Origin: Typhlomys cinereus
Taxonomy: Eukaryota > Chordata > Mammalia > Rodentia > Platacanthomyidae
DNA length: 64,000 nt
Direction of reading: 5' to 3'
Assembly (NCBI GenBank): GCA_023101885.1
Contig: JALPQD010000241.1
Location: 1,757,001-1,821,000 of the forward strand
Part shown: piece by piece, positions 20,474 to 31,970 of the stretch
How positions within the stretch are numbered: the stretch's first letter is position 1
How the letters are laid out: every line of letters begins with the position of its first letter
The notes under the pieces: model-generated
Seen by the model: the letters and a program-made list of their open reading frames with translations, nothing else
Database searches by the model: none
Told to the model about the DNA's origin: nothing
Made by a program: the position numbers and the translations under genes

Positions 20474-21539
20474 AATTATATAAATGTAAAAAATAAAAAA
20501 GTCTTTTCTCTGGGAGAGTTTGCAGAAGTGCTTAGTATTTGCCAGCAAAACTGATAATTTACCTGCTATGACTCTAAGCTCTTCATAATTTAAATATATA
20601 TGTATATATATAAACCATGCTATAGGAAAGATTAGATCATCTTTAAAAATGATTTTTGTAGTCTCTCCATAAAATATTATGAAATCATTGTCTTGTGAAA
20701 AAGAAATCAAAGAATTCACAGCCAAAAACCTGATGGGAAAAAAGTATATTAAGAAAGTGTGTGGATAGTTAATCAATACAAATGTTTTCTGCATTATGTG
20801 ATTGCTGAGCTCTTTGGCAGGATTTTATTCTTTAAATTGGAAAACTTTTTGAGTGGTTTTAGGTTTGTGGATAAATCAAAGACAGATTCTGAAGCAACTC
20901 CATCTACTGTTTCTCACACGTGCCTATTCCAGCGTGCGTGACAGCTTTTTGAAAGTTTCTCATCTGTTGAGATTCTTCATTCTAAAGAAAAATTCAGGCA
21001 GTACTTAATTTTATGTTTATAATTTCATATTCTTTTTCATGGAAGGGACTTTCAAATCTTACAAGCTTTGGGTCAAACACCTGAACCAATCTTCACCTCT
21101 CTGTCACATCTTGAGTGGGTTGAACTCAGTATAACTTCTTGTCCTGAAAACAGAGACAATAAGAACAGACCTGGGATCCAGGCCTCATCAGCAGCCAAAT
21201 TTGACCTAAATAAACAAGATGTTATTGTGCATCTTTATTTATCCAATTTTATATAACTGATTTCAGCATTGTACTGGAGGATTTCAAAGCTGACCTGGAC
21301 CCTACAGGGACACTGTGTAATAAGCAAGATATGTACTATCATGACATTCTGTCTGTGGAGCTCTAGGTTCTGAAATATATCTGACCCTAAGGGTTTTGAT
21401 AAACTGTTGTGAATCTGTATTATATCTATAGGATTGTCACAAGGATGTGGAAATGGCATACACATGGACAGGCTTGGAAAGTTACAAAGTGCTGAAAATT
21501 GTATTTATTTTTTTACTTTTTTTACTTTTTTTAATGTGC
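20472..21539. other. unannotated A/T-rich stretch
   Basis: Over 1 kb without a recognised gene. TA-alternating tract at 20593-20615. GAGTGGTTTTAGGTTTGTGGATAAATC (20851-20877) hints at an ancient L1 3' UTR fragment but is too short to call. Confidence 0.45.
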
Positions 21540-21866
21540 ATGTTCAGGAATGTATGTGCATATGTACTTGTTAATGTTGAATGTGGGCATGCACATACAA
21601 CAGCATACATGTGGAGTTTCAAGACAACTTCAAGTGCCTGTCCCCAGTTTTCTACCTTGTCTAAGACAGTGCCTCTTCGACACCAGGCTAACTGGCATGT
21701 GAGCTATTGGATTCTAATGTGGCTGCCTCCTGTTTCCTGCAGGAACATTAGGGGGACACTTGGGCTACTGTGTTCGGCTTTTACATGGGTCCTAGCAGAT
21801 CCAAATTGAGGTCACCAGGTTTGTTCAACAAGCACATTTACCCACCGAATCATCTGCATAGCCCCA
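21540..21866 (-). mobile_element. B4-type SINE, antisense
   Basis: ATGTGCATGTTCAGG..GTGGAGTTTCAAGACAACTTCAAGTG, CACCAGGCTAACTGGC, TGGCTGCCTCCTGTTTCCTGCAGG, CTTTTACATGGGTCCTAGCAGATCCAAATTGAGG and ACCGAATCATCTGCATAGCCCCA. Confidence 0.75.
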
Positions 21867-22237
21867 CAAAGGGCTGGAAGCTTTAAAGAAGTGAGGAACT
21901 GTTAGCTATAATCGCTGTTATTGGCAGTGAAATCCCACCATGATCACTGGAAATGTGGATGTGTAAGAAGAGAAGGGGAACCTCATTTAAAGCTGGGTGC
22001 CACAGTAACTTGACATGTTTCTGGAGAGCCAAGTTCATGGTTGGGCAGGTACCTGTACTGACCTATTTCTGTGCTGCTGTGTCCTGTGGACACCTGGGCA
22101 ACCCTCACAGCTGCTTCCCAAGCCTGCATTCTGATGCAGCCTCCGGAACCGCAGGACTCTGAGGACTCTTCCCAGTGCTCTTTGACTGGCCAGGCCATAC
22201 CAAGGTCTCTGGTACCTGTTCTCTAAGGGATGGGGAA
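21867..22237. other. unannotated
   Basis: No feature recognised. Confidence 0.4.
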
Positions 22238-22430
22238 TGGTAACTGATCCTGACTTATCCCCTCAAAACTCATATGGTAAAGTCTCACCCTCAACTCCAC
22301 ACCCCACTCACATAAGATCTCAAATGTGGCTTCATTTAGACAAGGGTCTTTGTAGAAGTACTCAACTTCAAATATGATCATTAGTATAGAACCTAATCCA
22401 TTGTGACTGGGCTCTATAAAATTAGGGCAA

Positions 22431-22788
22431 GGGCTAAGGAGATGGTACAGTGGTTTACAGTCTTTGCCTCAAAAGCAAAGGACCTGAGTTCTGATCCCCA
22501 GAGCCCACATAAAAATTCCAGCCTATAATTCTAGTCCAGGAAGTCTTATAGCCTGGGAAAGCTGATTAGCCAGACTGAGTCTAATGTGGTGCTCCGGGTT
22601 CAATTAGAGGACCAAGCTCTTAACAATAAGGTAGAAGAACAATGGAAGATGATTCCCAGAATCACCTTTAGTCCTCCATAGAAACATACACTCACATGCA
22701 CTCATGTACACACACCCTATAAGCACATGCCTATACACACATGCATGCATGCATGCAAGCATGCACATATATACATTAAAGAAAAAAA
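22431..22788 (+). mobile_element. lineage-specific tRNA-headed SINE, copy 2 (long form)
   Basis: Head GGGCTAAGGAGATGGTACAG, box-B-like GAGTTCTGATCCCC, and CACATAAAAATTCCAGCC; then a body with an extra segment around 22560-22640 not seen in the other copies, GGAAGATGATTCCCAGAATCACC, CCTCCATAGAAACATACACTC and a CATGCATG-rich tail. Inserted in MLT1. Confidence 0.8.
22737..22770. repeat. (CATG)n self-complementary tract
   Basis: ACACATGCATGCATGCATGC followed by AAGCATGCACAT. Alternating purine-pyrimidine and self-complementary, forming the SINE tail region. Confidence 0.85.
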
Positions 22789-23043
22789 GCAAATCTGGGC
22801 ACAGAGGCATTGGGAAGAAGCAGAAAGATGGCATGAAGATACAACTAGGAAGATAAGCATCTACAAGTCAGGCAGAGGGGCTTGTCTTATCCTTTTCTCC
22901 AAAGTTTCAGAAGGACAGAGCCTGACAGCACTATGGTTTTGGACTGCCTATATCCAGAACAGTGAGGCAGTGCCTTTCTTTTGTTTAAGCCGCCCATTGT
23001 ATAATACTTGGTTGTACACTCCTTGGCAACCCTAGCAAACTAA

Positions 23044-23243
23044 ACGAGATTGTAAAAACCCACTTCATGCACGTGTTGCTCCCCCATTGCTATTAGTCCT
23101 ATGATGATACGATCAGTATACATCACTGGGTTTCATGGTACCTGTGGTCGTCTCGGTAAGTCTAGCTTGAGGCTATGCTTGCCGATTCCACAGCACTGCC
23201 TGTTCTTCTGAGAAGTCCGCTCTGTATAAGAATGTCAGCTTAG
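23044..23243. other. unannotated
   Basis: No feature recognised. Confidence 0.4.
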
Positions 23244-23520
23244 GGTTGGAGAAATGCATCAGTCAGTAAATATCTTTCGCCTGTCAGAGGTGCATACTCT
23301 TGTTATCCCAGCACTAAGGAGGCAGAGCCCTGGAGTTCACTGGACACTTCTCAGTGAGCTCCTAGCTAAGAAGAGACCATGTCTCAAAAGATAACTGATG
23401 GAATGTGAGGAATGACACCTACATTTGCTCTCCATGTATGCATATCCATGTACACATACACACACATCATACAGACATGTACACATGCACATGCAAATAT
23501 TCCACAGACACATGCAAAGA
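23244..23520 (+). mobile_element. B4-type SINE
   Basis: AGGGTTGGAGAAATGCATCAG head, TGTTATCCCAGCACTAAGGAGGCAGAGCC (B1-derived), ACACTTCTCAGTGAGCTCC..ACCATGTCTCAAAAG and a CA/TG-rich tail. Confidence 0.8.
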
Positions 23521-24099
23521 ATGCCGCTTATAACAGAACAAAGTAACTGTGGGACCTCTGTGCTCTCTGCTAAAGCAACCAACCAACTGTCCTACCAACA
23601 AGTCAACAGACTTAAATCTCACCTCTTGTCTCTGTCCATCTGTCAACACATTTCCAGTCCACTAAAGGATATTTACCAAGCTGCTGGAACCATGGTCATT
23701 CTAATGGCTACCACTTACTGACATCTACCCAGAGATAGACCTCAGAGCTGGCGGTCACAAACCGGAAACACACACTCCTCACAGAGAAATTGCTTCCGAG
23801 GTTCCCCGCTGGCTTTCAGTAGGACCTCTAGGTGCCCAGAAGCTTTGTAACTTGATTAGTACAGTGATAAGGCACAGAATAACTCACTAAATCCCTTGAG
23901 AAGAAGAAACTGACTATATACATATGATGAAAGCTTTGCTTCCAGAGCTCCAACTGGGCCTGGAGCTTACGTTTCCTAAAGTAACAAGATTCAACTTCTT
24001 TGTCATGGATGAAACCACACAGGTACTTGAACTCCTGAGTCATCCCACCCTCCCCTGTGGCAGGAACAGAGAGAGAGAGACAGACATGAGATGAAACTA
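23521..24099. other. unannotated
   Basis: No feature recognised; a short GAGAGAGAGA run at 24070. Confidence 0.4.
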
Positions 24100-25953
24100 T
24101 CAGGATTTATTTATATCAAAAGCCTAAAGAAATCATCCCCCACCCAGGACCATTGAGTACATCCAGTCCGCTGGCAGAATGAGCCACGTTCCCTCGCATG
24201 CAGCCCTGGACGTGCTGGGAGCTGCTTTTTTAGTTTGCCTGTTGGAGCCGGGAAAGCCTGAGCTTTTTCTTCCACTAAGCGGTGATCAGAGAACAGAGAT
24301 TCTGAATGGCAGGATGCTCCCGGGTGCACGCTGATGTCAGAGCTGGCTTGTCTGGCTTTTGTCAGGGCCTGTCATCTTGTCCCGGGGCTCAGAACTGCCA
24401 TTTGCCCTGAAGGCACAGCTTGAGCAGCCGGGCCTCCTGGGCTCTGTAACAGCCGCCACTGATCCAGCCAACCCTGCCCTTGTCCTTGGGGATCATCTGC
24501 ATGCTCGCTGTTTTTTGGGTCTGTTTTGTTTTGCTGTAATTCCCCGTTGCAAGTTCAAAGGGAGCTCCAAGTCATACATCATAGCCAATGCTGATGAGGA
24601 CTCTTCCTCGTCCTTCTCGGACCCACTCAGGCGAACTCTTCACCCTCGCCCTGCAGCATGCATAGCGACAGATTCCCAACCAGCAGATGGCCCACGTTCC
24701 AAATTGTTGGAGATGATTCTAAATAGATAAATGAGCGCTGGGCTCACCCAAGTGTATCTTTAGTAGAGCCGGAGTTTGCTAAGGAAGATACTTTCAACAG
24801 CCAAGACTCCTCTTGGCTACAAGCAAGACACCCACCTGACTGAGGCCAACAGCCAGCCAGGCATTGCCCATGGGGATAAGAGGTGTGTGACAATTAGCTG
24901 CTTACAGCAGAGACACCCAAGGATGCAGCTGTTGTCCCGAAATGCCAAAGGAAGAGCAGAAGCCTCAGCAAGTAGCCACCACACAGCCACAAATAGCTGC
25001 TAAATGAATGAATGACCCCAAGGCCCAAGGAAACCTCTACTTCCTGCTGGTCATGCAATACTTAAAACATGTTGTCCCCTTTCCCATAAAAATGCAACTG
25101 AACATATCAGGCAACAACAGTTCAAGTCTTGCTATAAGAAGCAGCTGTAAGAAGAAGGACGAGTAGTGCGGCCCCACAGATCATGAGTGCTGCCGGTCAA
25201 ACCCATCTCCTGCACACTCTGCTACCTTCCACATCTTCCATATCTCAAAACAAAGCAGGCAGAGTGTCTTTTGAATGTCTCTTGGCTAATCCTTTGGTGG
25301 GCTTGTATGCTTACTGTTAGCCTGGGCTTCAAGGGAGACCCTCAAGGCAGAGCGAATGTGCAGCTATCCAGTCCCCACAGTATCACCTGCTGATGTGCGG
25401 ATTCGGGAAGCAACTGGATGCTCAGCTCTCTCCTCACCCCCTGCATTTTCCCTCCTCTTCCTTGGGTCCTGGATGTCCGGCTCTGTGATAGAGGCCTCGG
25501 TTGCTACAAGATATTTTCATCTTCAAGCAATAAGAGCAAACGCAGGCTTCAAGTTGTTCCTGTGGGATTTCTACCTGCTGTCATTTTCCTTTTCAGACCA
25601 CCTGCTTGGAGACTTCAAACTTTAGAAAGACCCCTGAGCCAGTCATCATAATTATATAAGCCATGAAAAAATGAGTCATATATATATTTTAATTCTCTGA
25701 AGGAATACTGGTTAATTCAAGATTCCCTTAAAGAGGGGATAGGTAGAGAGGACTACATAAAACATGAAAGTACCCACCATGGATTATGGCCTATAATAGA
25801 AGACTTGGTAAGTCTTGACCCAAAATATTTATAAAGATAAAAGGAACTTAGTGAAATATGTTCCAAGAACTATTAAATACTACTCAAATGCTGATATTTA
25901 TTAATATTATTACATTACTCTGAGTGACAAGGACAGTTAAAGAATGTGAGTAT
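24100..25953. other. repeat-free stretch (about 1.85 kb)
   Basis: No repeat recognised. Part 24150-24720 has above-average G+C with scattered CpG and a 123-codon frame (24359-24730) lacking any family resemblance. Part 25660-25920 is A/T-rich. It may hold regulatory sequence but nothing shows that directly. Confidence 0.45.
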
Positions 25954-26232
25954 AGGGACTGGAGAGATGGCTCAGGAGTTAAGCCTCTGCCTTGCAAGTA
26001 CAAGGACCTAAGTTTGGATTCTGGATCCCATATGAAAACACTGAGTGAAAATGGGGACAGCCTGCACTTCTGCCTCAGGAAGGCAGAGCCTGGGAAATGA
26101 CAGAGCAAAGCAAAGAGTAATAGAGAAATCCAGGATGATTCCCATAGTCCCCCTTGGGCCTCCACAGGTGTGAAGAGAGTACCCTTTGATACACACAGAC
26201 AGCCTCATGCAAATAAATAAATAAATATCAAT
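25954..26232 (+). mobile_element. lineage-specific tRNA-headed SINE, copy 3
   Basis: GGGACTGGAGAGATGGCTCAGG head, AAGTTTGGATTCTGG in the box B place, GGCAGAGCCTGGGAAATGACAGAGCAAAGC, AATCCAGGATGATTCCCATAG, CCCTTGGGCCTCCACAGG and an AAATAAATAAATAAAT tail. Confidence 0.9.
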
Positions 26233-26269
26233 ATGTTTAGAATTATTAGTACAACAGTTAGAATAAATG

Positions 26270-26565
26270 AATAAGTAAATAAGTAGGACATAACTATAGA
26301 AGGTAAGGAGGGAGAGAGTAAACAAGTGAGGATGAGGGAGAAGGAAAGACAGACGTTTCATGTTTTCTTCCATATTACACATGTACACATGATCAGAAAC
26401 AGAAGGGGTACTGTTTGTGAGAGGAAGGGGACCGGCAAGCACAGGAGGGAGGACAGGAGAGGGCAATATGGAGAGCAGATAAGAACAAGGCACAGTGACA
26501 CACTTTATGAAAATTTTATAATGAATCCCATTATTTTTTGCATGTTGACTTTAAAATCATGAAGA
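26270..26565 (+). mobile_element. LINE-1 3' UTR fragment (Lx-like)
   Basis: Purine-rich GGAGGGAGGACAGGAGAGGGC, GAGAGCAGATAAGAACAAGG, then ATGAAAATTTTATAATGAATCCCATTATTTTTTGCATGTTGAC, the typical end of old rodent L1 3' UTRs. Confidence 0.7.
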
Positions 26566-27765
26566 AAAGAAAAGCATCACGATAGCTATTGGATCTTCAT
26601 TGGACTTCAACCTTAAGGGACACCTTCAAAACCACCAGGGACACTGTGCTATGGACACATACAGGTAATGTTAAGAAACTTACTGCTCCCTGTTCCGGAC
26701 ATAGTCTTACAAGGTGACTTTTTCAAAAGTCCTTAATAATAGGTTTGTATTTGAAGTCTTAACTGATAAAACTACAGGGAATGGTTGCTATAGATGGTCC
26801 AGAAAAAAATAGATTGGAGGACACATGAATTAAGATGGATGGCATGGCATTTGTCATCTTTGGTGATAAAAGTTTTATTTTCTTTTTTTGTTGACAATCC
26901 CCAGATACTTTCTATCTTCTCAGTCCCCATGAGACTCCGAGTTCTAGTCAAGAAATGAGACCACAATGTGGGCGGAGAAAAGCTGGGCTTTCTCTGCCTG
27001 GAGAAAGAGGGAGGCAGGAGAGAATGAACAGCCCGGTCCTTTACCAAAGCTTGCTCTTTCTGCATTCTGGAAGCTGTAATTTAATGATTGACTTTTTTAG
27101 TGGCTAATTCCACGGCTATCAGTCCGTAAGTGGAAGTAAGGGACAGAAATAAGAATGCATAAAACTGTTTAGAATTATTTCTTACAAATTTACTTTTCCT
27201 ATATCTTGAAATATAGATGTAATATCCTAAAAGTATTTAAAGTGAAAGAGGAGCTACTGTTAGAGGAAGCCGTAAGACAGACTATTAAGCTCATAGCACA
27301 CTCAAGTGTTAATAAACAACAAAACCTTCTACTCACATTAGATATGAATATTAGTATGAAATAGAACCTCCATCTGCTCTGACAAACACAAATTTCTCAC
27401 TTTCGGATTACATTGTTACTCAATAAAAATGCTAGTAAATTTTGAGTCTTAATGGGGTTTTTAAGGCCTTTAAGCCAAGTTAAGATTTCCGAGGGGAAAA
27501 CAATTCTACAAAATCTTGTGTCACCTTTTCTTTTAAACAGATAATAAACTTCAACTCTCACACAGCCTCAAAAGCTCGCCCTGTGTTATGTGCAGAGGTA
27601 TAAATCTCATCTCAAGTAACGTGACAGTCTGTCTGCGGTCCACCGGCCCCTCTGTACACCCGTCAATGAGTCTTTCAAACGAGAAATAGTTGGCTACAGT
27701 ATTTGAGGACTTTCCAGCAGCGTGGGCTTCAGCGGTGTGGTGTTGGATGCTAACATCCAATGATT
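26566..27765. other. repeat-free stretch
   Basis: No repeat or gene recognised over 1.2 kb. An antisense 97-codon frame (26772-27065) has no family. CTTTTCTTTTAAACAG at 27525-27540 looks like a splice acceptor in isolation but no exon evidence accompanies it. Confidence 0.45.
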
Positions 27766-27890
27766 TTTTTTTCTTTTTTGCTGTTTACAAAAATACAAAG
27801 AAGGGAATTGTCTGGCTGTCTTAAGCAGAGCCCTGGGTCTGTTTTCTCACTTAAAGAAAAAAAGAAAAGAAAAGAAAAAAGGACAATACC
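27766..27890. repeat. T-rich and A-rich low-complexity tracts
   Basis: ATTTTTTTTTCTTTTTT at 27765-27780 and AAAAGAAAAGAAAAGAAAAAA at 27857-27880. Confidence 0.8.
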
Positions 27891-30287
27891 ATCGTCTAGT
27901 TGAACAATCGCAGTGGGATTATTTTAGTTGCCGGTTCATTTAGTTCTATTCAAGAAGCAGGGATTGAGCCAACACTCTTGCACCAAGCGCTGGGCTTCTG
28001 TCAGTACCGCGGATGATTGTCTCAGCAATCCAGTGAACTATGAGACTGCAGCTAGCCCCCAGCTTGGCAGAGGGGAAACTCCTTAAACATCCATCCCTCT
28101 CCCATTCACTCCTTCCATTGGACTCTTCCCGGGACCTCCTCTGAGTCCATTTTCCCAGCCTGCCTCTTTGGCAGAGATTCAGTCTCCCTTCTGCCACTCC
28201 ACCTGGGCCCCAGCGTGGGAAGCATGTAGTGTAAGCCAAGCACCCCAGTGGGTGGGACTCTCACCATCTAAACCTGCTATCATCGCTGGGACAAGAGCAG
28301 TGCGCTGGGGAGCTGGAGGCAGGAAAACAGGCAGGTCTGCGGCATTGAATGAGCTCCATCCAGATTCTGACTGCTTCAGATGCGCTTGGGAACTACTCAC
28401 ATGAATGACACTGTGTTTTCTCACAACCAGCAGGGCTGGGCCACAAAGAAGCTCTCTAGTAGCCTGTTTGTGGGGGCTGGGCAGGCTCCGAATGGCCAGA
28501 GAGACTTTCGTGGTGAAAACTAGACTCCCCACTCCTCAGCCATCAGCGACACAGATCTCCATTGTGTTGTCTTCGGGTTCACTTCTGACCAAGTTACCCC
28601 CATTAATTTTCTGTGATGTACATTCCAAATGACATCACTTCGGTCCTTTGAAATTCAAAAGGCTGGATTAATGAACCACAAACTTCAAGCAAATTGGCCG
28701 CGTAATCCATCACATCTGACCACAGCTTAACTGCCCGCCTCTAGCTCCAAAAGGTGGCAAAGATTTCCCAAGCTGCCTTTGCAAAGGAACACGAAGACCT
28801 AAAACAGCCGTCCCGCATTGCAATCGTCCTTTCTGGAAATATGTGTGTTTTGTGTGCTGGAAGTTAAATGTTCCCAATATCCACCTGGTATTTTGCCCAT
28901 GCCAATTTAATCCGTGTGAAGGCTGTATTAAACTCCAATCTCTTCCAAAATAATATACATTTAATTCCTCATTCCACCAATCTATTGAAAATATCTCTCT
29001 TGGCAGCCTTTCAGAAAAGCGACACAAATTGCAAACTCTCTTAGATTTCATTGAAGCATTAAATAAAGATACTACTTACCCACATATTCAACAGAGGCCT
29101 TTTTATCCATTTCCCCAAACTCCTTTCCATAATGTCAGAGAGCCACGAAAGCTAGCAGCAGTGCCCCGGGTACAGCCATTCACCTTTCCTTCGTCAGTGA
29201 AATCAGCATTACTGCTCATGAGTGAAAAATATACATCAAACTAATTACCTCCTTTTCTTCCCAAGTAAAAGACCATCTAACACCATTCTTTTGGACACAA
29301 TGCCATTTATTTCGCATAAGGGTTTTTTTTTATGCACTCAAAAAAGATGGCTTTCAATATGTGTGAATCAAAATCCAGATCAGCTAATTAAACGATGTGC
29401 CTAAGATTGAAATAAAGAAATAAAGATCCACTATGCCTGGAAAATTGTTGAAAGCACAGAGGACATGTCACGCCAGGTGAGACTAGTCCCTGAGGTTCAG
29501 AACAATCTCTCTGTCCGTGAAACAAAGATGCTTTTTATTTATTCGCTTAATTTTTATTTTATTTTGCAAACCCACAATAGCATAAGACTTTGGCTAGCTG
29601 AAATTATCAGAAAATGAATCACTCCTGCATACTTAACTTTTCCAGAGAACCAAAGGGAAGTTCTTCACATAACGAAAGTGTTTTTACCTTCGACAGTTCC
29701 TGCTGTCTTTCACAGGACATGTTGGATGTTTCCTGGTCACTGATACATCTTGCAGCCATCAACATTTATTTGCTGAAATCCTAAGGACATGATGAATTAT
29801 TGGGGGTTATTTGTCCCTTTAATAAATCATTCCTGAATGGCCATGCCGGAGACGTCTTACAGTGATCACTGACTTGCTTTAGTTCTCAACTTCCTGACTC
29901 TCAAGCAGAACATAGAAGTTTGAATCTAGAAAGGTCGGGTGATGCTGGGCGAACCACCAAGGTATCATCTTTAATGATGAAAGATCTGCCTGTCCAAGTC
30001 CCCACCCTCAGTAAGAACTCATGAAGGCTTTTACCATGTAGAATTTATCCAGCTTAAAGATTAAGGTCATGCTGGGGATTTTGGATTGTTTTTTATTTTA
30101 TTTAGAAAAGAGACAAGCACAGAGACTATTTCTGTAGCAATCAGTAATCTCAAAGACACAGTGATCAATCCCAGTCTTGATGATCCCAATTGAGAGAAGG
30201 AAAGACTTGAGATGAAATTCTGGAGTACAGTTTGGCTAACTACAGCCTTTTGGAAAATCCTAAATAAAAATAATAGTAAGTCATATT
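27891..30287. other. long repeat-poor block, candidate regulatory DNA
   Basis: About 2.4 kb without any young SINE, LINE, LTR or microsatellite. A weak L2/MIR-like phrase (ATTCAAGAAGCAGGGATTGAGCC) occurs at 27949. The part 28650-29250 is compositionally complex with many TTAAT/ATTAA and AATCCATC motifs. No coding frame is convincing. The absence of insertions fits constraint but does not prove it. Confidence 0.45.
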
Positions 30288-30514
30288 AATGGGCTGGAAA
30301 GATGGCTCAGGGATTAAAGCCTTTGCCTCAAAAGCAAAAGGGCCTAAGTTCAGATCATAGGTCCCATGTAAAAACACCAGGCAGATATGGCAGCAGTCCA
30401 CAATTCTGGCACTAGAAGCACAAGCAGTAAGGAGGTAGAGCAGTCCAGGATGATTCCTAATGTCGCACCATGCTTGGGCCTCCACAGGAACATATATACT
30501 CAAGCAAGTGCCCA
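30288..30514 (+). mobile_element. lineage-specific tRNA-headed SINE, copy 4
   Basis: AATGGGCTGGAAAGATGGCTCAGGGATTAAAG head, CTAAGTTCAGATCATAGG, CACCAGGCAGATATGGCAGCAGTCC, GTAGAGCAGTCCAGGATGATTCCTAATGTC, TGGGCCTCCACAGGAACATATATACTCAAGCAAGTGCC. Its tail has become the GATA tract. Confidence 0.9.
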
Positions 30515-30533
30515 CAGATAGATAGATAGATAA

Positions 30534-30577
<44 letters not shown>

Positions 30578-30630
30578 AGTATATATGTATATACATATAG
30601 ATGATATAGATATAGATATAGATATATAGA
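30515..30630. repeat. (GATA)n microsatellite plus TA/GATATA tract
   Basis: About 15 GATA units (30515-30576, one AATA interruption), then ATATATGTATATACATATAG and GATATAGATATA. Confidence 0.95.
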
Positions 30631-30844
30631 AAGAAACTTACAGTGGCTGAGAAACATTGATATCACTTGAGGGCTATCAGATAATACTCCAAGACAAACC
30701 AGTCCATTAACTATCTCTGTAACATGTGCTTCTGGCTTGTAAAATTTCTTGGGGTACTGATTTCTAATCATTTATACCAATACTTTCAATGTACATGAAT
30801 TTCCTAGAAATTTGAATCTACTTAAAGTAGTTATAAACTGGGCT
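30631..30844. other. unannotated
   Basis: No feature recognised. Confidence 0.4.
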
Positions 30845-31063
30845 TGTTTTTTCCATTTTGAGACAGGGTCTCATGTTATCTGGAGTGACTTCAAACTTCT
30901 GTAGGCAAGAATGATCTTGGACTTCTGATACTCCTATCTTTCTATCTTTCCAATGCTAGGATTATAGGCCTGAGTACACCCATTTTATGCAGTGAGGGAC
31001 TGAACCCAGTGTTTCTTGCATACTAGACAGGCACTGTACCAACTGAACTAGATCCTCAGAATC
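30845..31063 (-). mobile_element. B4-type (B1 + ID) SINE, antisense
   Basis: TTTTGAGACAGGGTCTCATG and AATGCTAGGATTATAGGCCTGAG are antisense B1; GTGAGGGACTGAACCCAGTGTTTCTTGCATACTAGACAGGCACTGTACCAACTGAACTAGATCC is antisense ID. Both parts are joined in the standard order. Confidence 0.9.
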
Positions 31064-31499
31064 CAGTAAGCCTCTTATTTTCATCATTTCATGTAAGTCT
31101 TTTCAAAATGATTTGTGGAATGTCTTGCCTCACCAGAAAATGAAGGGGGTCACCTCCTCTCAAAGTCATGGTCACATCTATACACATCCTGTACTTGGTC
31201 AAGGAGAAACAGGTCAATACTCCATGGGCTTCTAGCAGGTTAGGTAAATTTGGGATTGTTTCTTAATGTTTTTATTTTTATCTGTACAGAATATATACAG
31301 TATCTACCGCATATGGTTGCTGTGATAATTAAATTATTTAATTATTATGAATTATTAAATTCATAGATAAGCTTAATATATGTGCTAAAAGACAAAGTTA
31401 GTTTCCAGATCTTTATTTTCCACTCAATTTTCTTCTTTTTCATGGTTTCAGGATTTCTTTTTCTTAGTTTTCATTGCTGCTGCTGTTGTTGCTTCCTTC
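31064..31499. other. unannotated, A/T-rich at 31320-31385
   Basis: ATTAAATTATTTAATTATTATGAATTATTAAATTCAT forms an AT-rich stretch with local dyad symmetry. No gene recognised. Confidence 0.45.
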
Positions 31500-31645
31500 G
31501 TTCCTTTCTTTGTTTGTCTGGAGTTTTTGGCTTTATACAAATCATGTAGCCCAAAGTAACCTCAGACTTGGTCTATAGACAAGTCTGGCCTTCAAGTCCT
31601 GATTCTCTACAAGCCATCTACCAGACCACCAGACCTATGGTTGTT
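31500..31645 (-). mobile_element. B1/7SL-derived SINE, antisense (diverged)
   Basis: AATCATGTAGCCCAAAGTAACC, CAAGTCTGGCCTTCAAGTCCTGATTCTC and ACAAGCCATCTACCAGACCACCAG follow antisense B1 order. Confidence 0.55.
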
Positions 31646-31744
31646 TTCTTAAGTTGGAGGTGCACACAGATGTAGCCTCATGTGAGTAATATGATGTTTA
31701 GAATTTCCTTTAAAACACTCAAGCCTCTATCCAAAAATAAATAA

Positions 31745-31745
<1 letters not shown>

Positions 31746-31787
<42 letters not shown>
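31746..31787. repeat. (TG)n microsatellite
   Basis: Pure TG, about 20 units, abutting the left end of inverted-repeat arm A. Confidence 0.95.
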
Positions 31788-31789
<2 letters not shown>

Positions 31790-31904
31790 GTGTATATATA
31801 TTAAAAAATACCTCTCCCAAAGATTTTGATACAGTCTGCCGAGTGAGGCAGTTACCCCTCACTTCGGAGTCACAGAACTGCAGTGAGGCGCTGTCTCCAG
31901 CAGA
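31788..31904 (-). repeat. unidentified dispersed inverted repeat, arm A
   Basis: The reverse complement of this segment aligns along its whole length with 32995-33108; both contain CTGCTGGAGACAGCGCCTCA and CAGACTGTATCA, with small changes elsewhere. It is flanked on both sides by TG microsatellites. I do not recognise the family. The shared frame encodes AGDSASLQF in both, which may only reflect homology. Confidence 0.85.
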
Positions 31905-31908
31905 GGAG

Positions 31909-31910
<2 letters not shown>

Positions 31911-31965
<55 letters not shown>

Positions 31966-31970
31966 TGTGT
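31911..31970. repeat. (TG)n microsatellite
   Basis: About 23 pure TG units then GTATGTGCGTGTG. Confidence 0.95.

Larger units (their letters stand above)
22238..23043 (+). mobile_element. MLT1-type MaLR LTR, split by a SINE
   Basis: The left part (22238-22430) contains CCCCTCAAAACTCATATGG, ATGTGGCTTCATTTAGACAAGGGTCTTTG and ATTAGGGCAA. After the SINE it resumes at about 22789 with AAATCTGGGCACAGAGGC and runs through CATCTACAAGTCAGGCAG to TTGTTTAAGCCGCCCATTGTATAATACTTGG and CAACCCTAGCAAACTAAACG. MLT1 LTRs predate the rodent-primate split, in keeping with the divergence. Confidence 0.85.

Noticed and set aside
20360..20794. 144-codon antisense open frame
   Set aside because: Contains a CV repeat from the CA microsatellite and A/T-rich filler.
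24359..24730. 123-codon open frame in a repeat-free region
   Set aside because: No family resemblance, no splice context and a competing frame pattern. It may be worth an RNA-seq check but cannot be called a gene.
27525..27545. Splice acceptor-like pyrimidine tract with AAACAG
   Set aside because: An isolated acceptor-like sequence is expected often by chance; no open exon with a donor follows.
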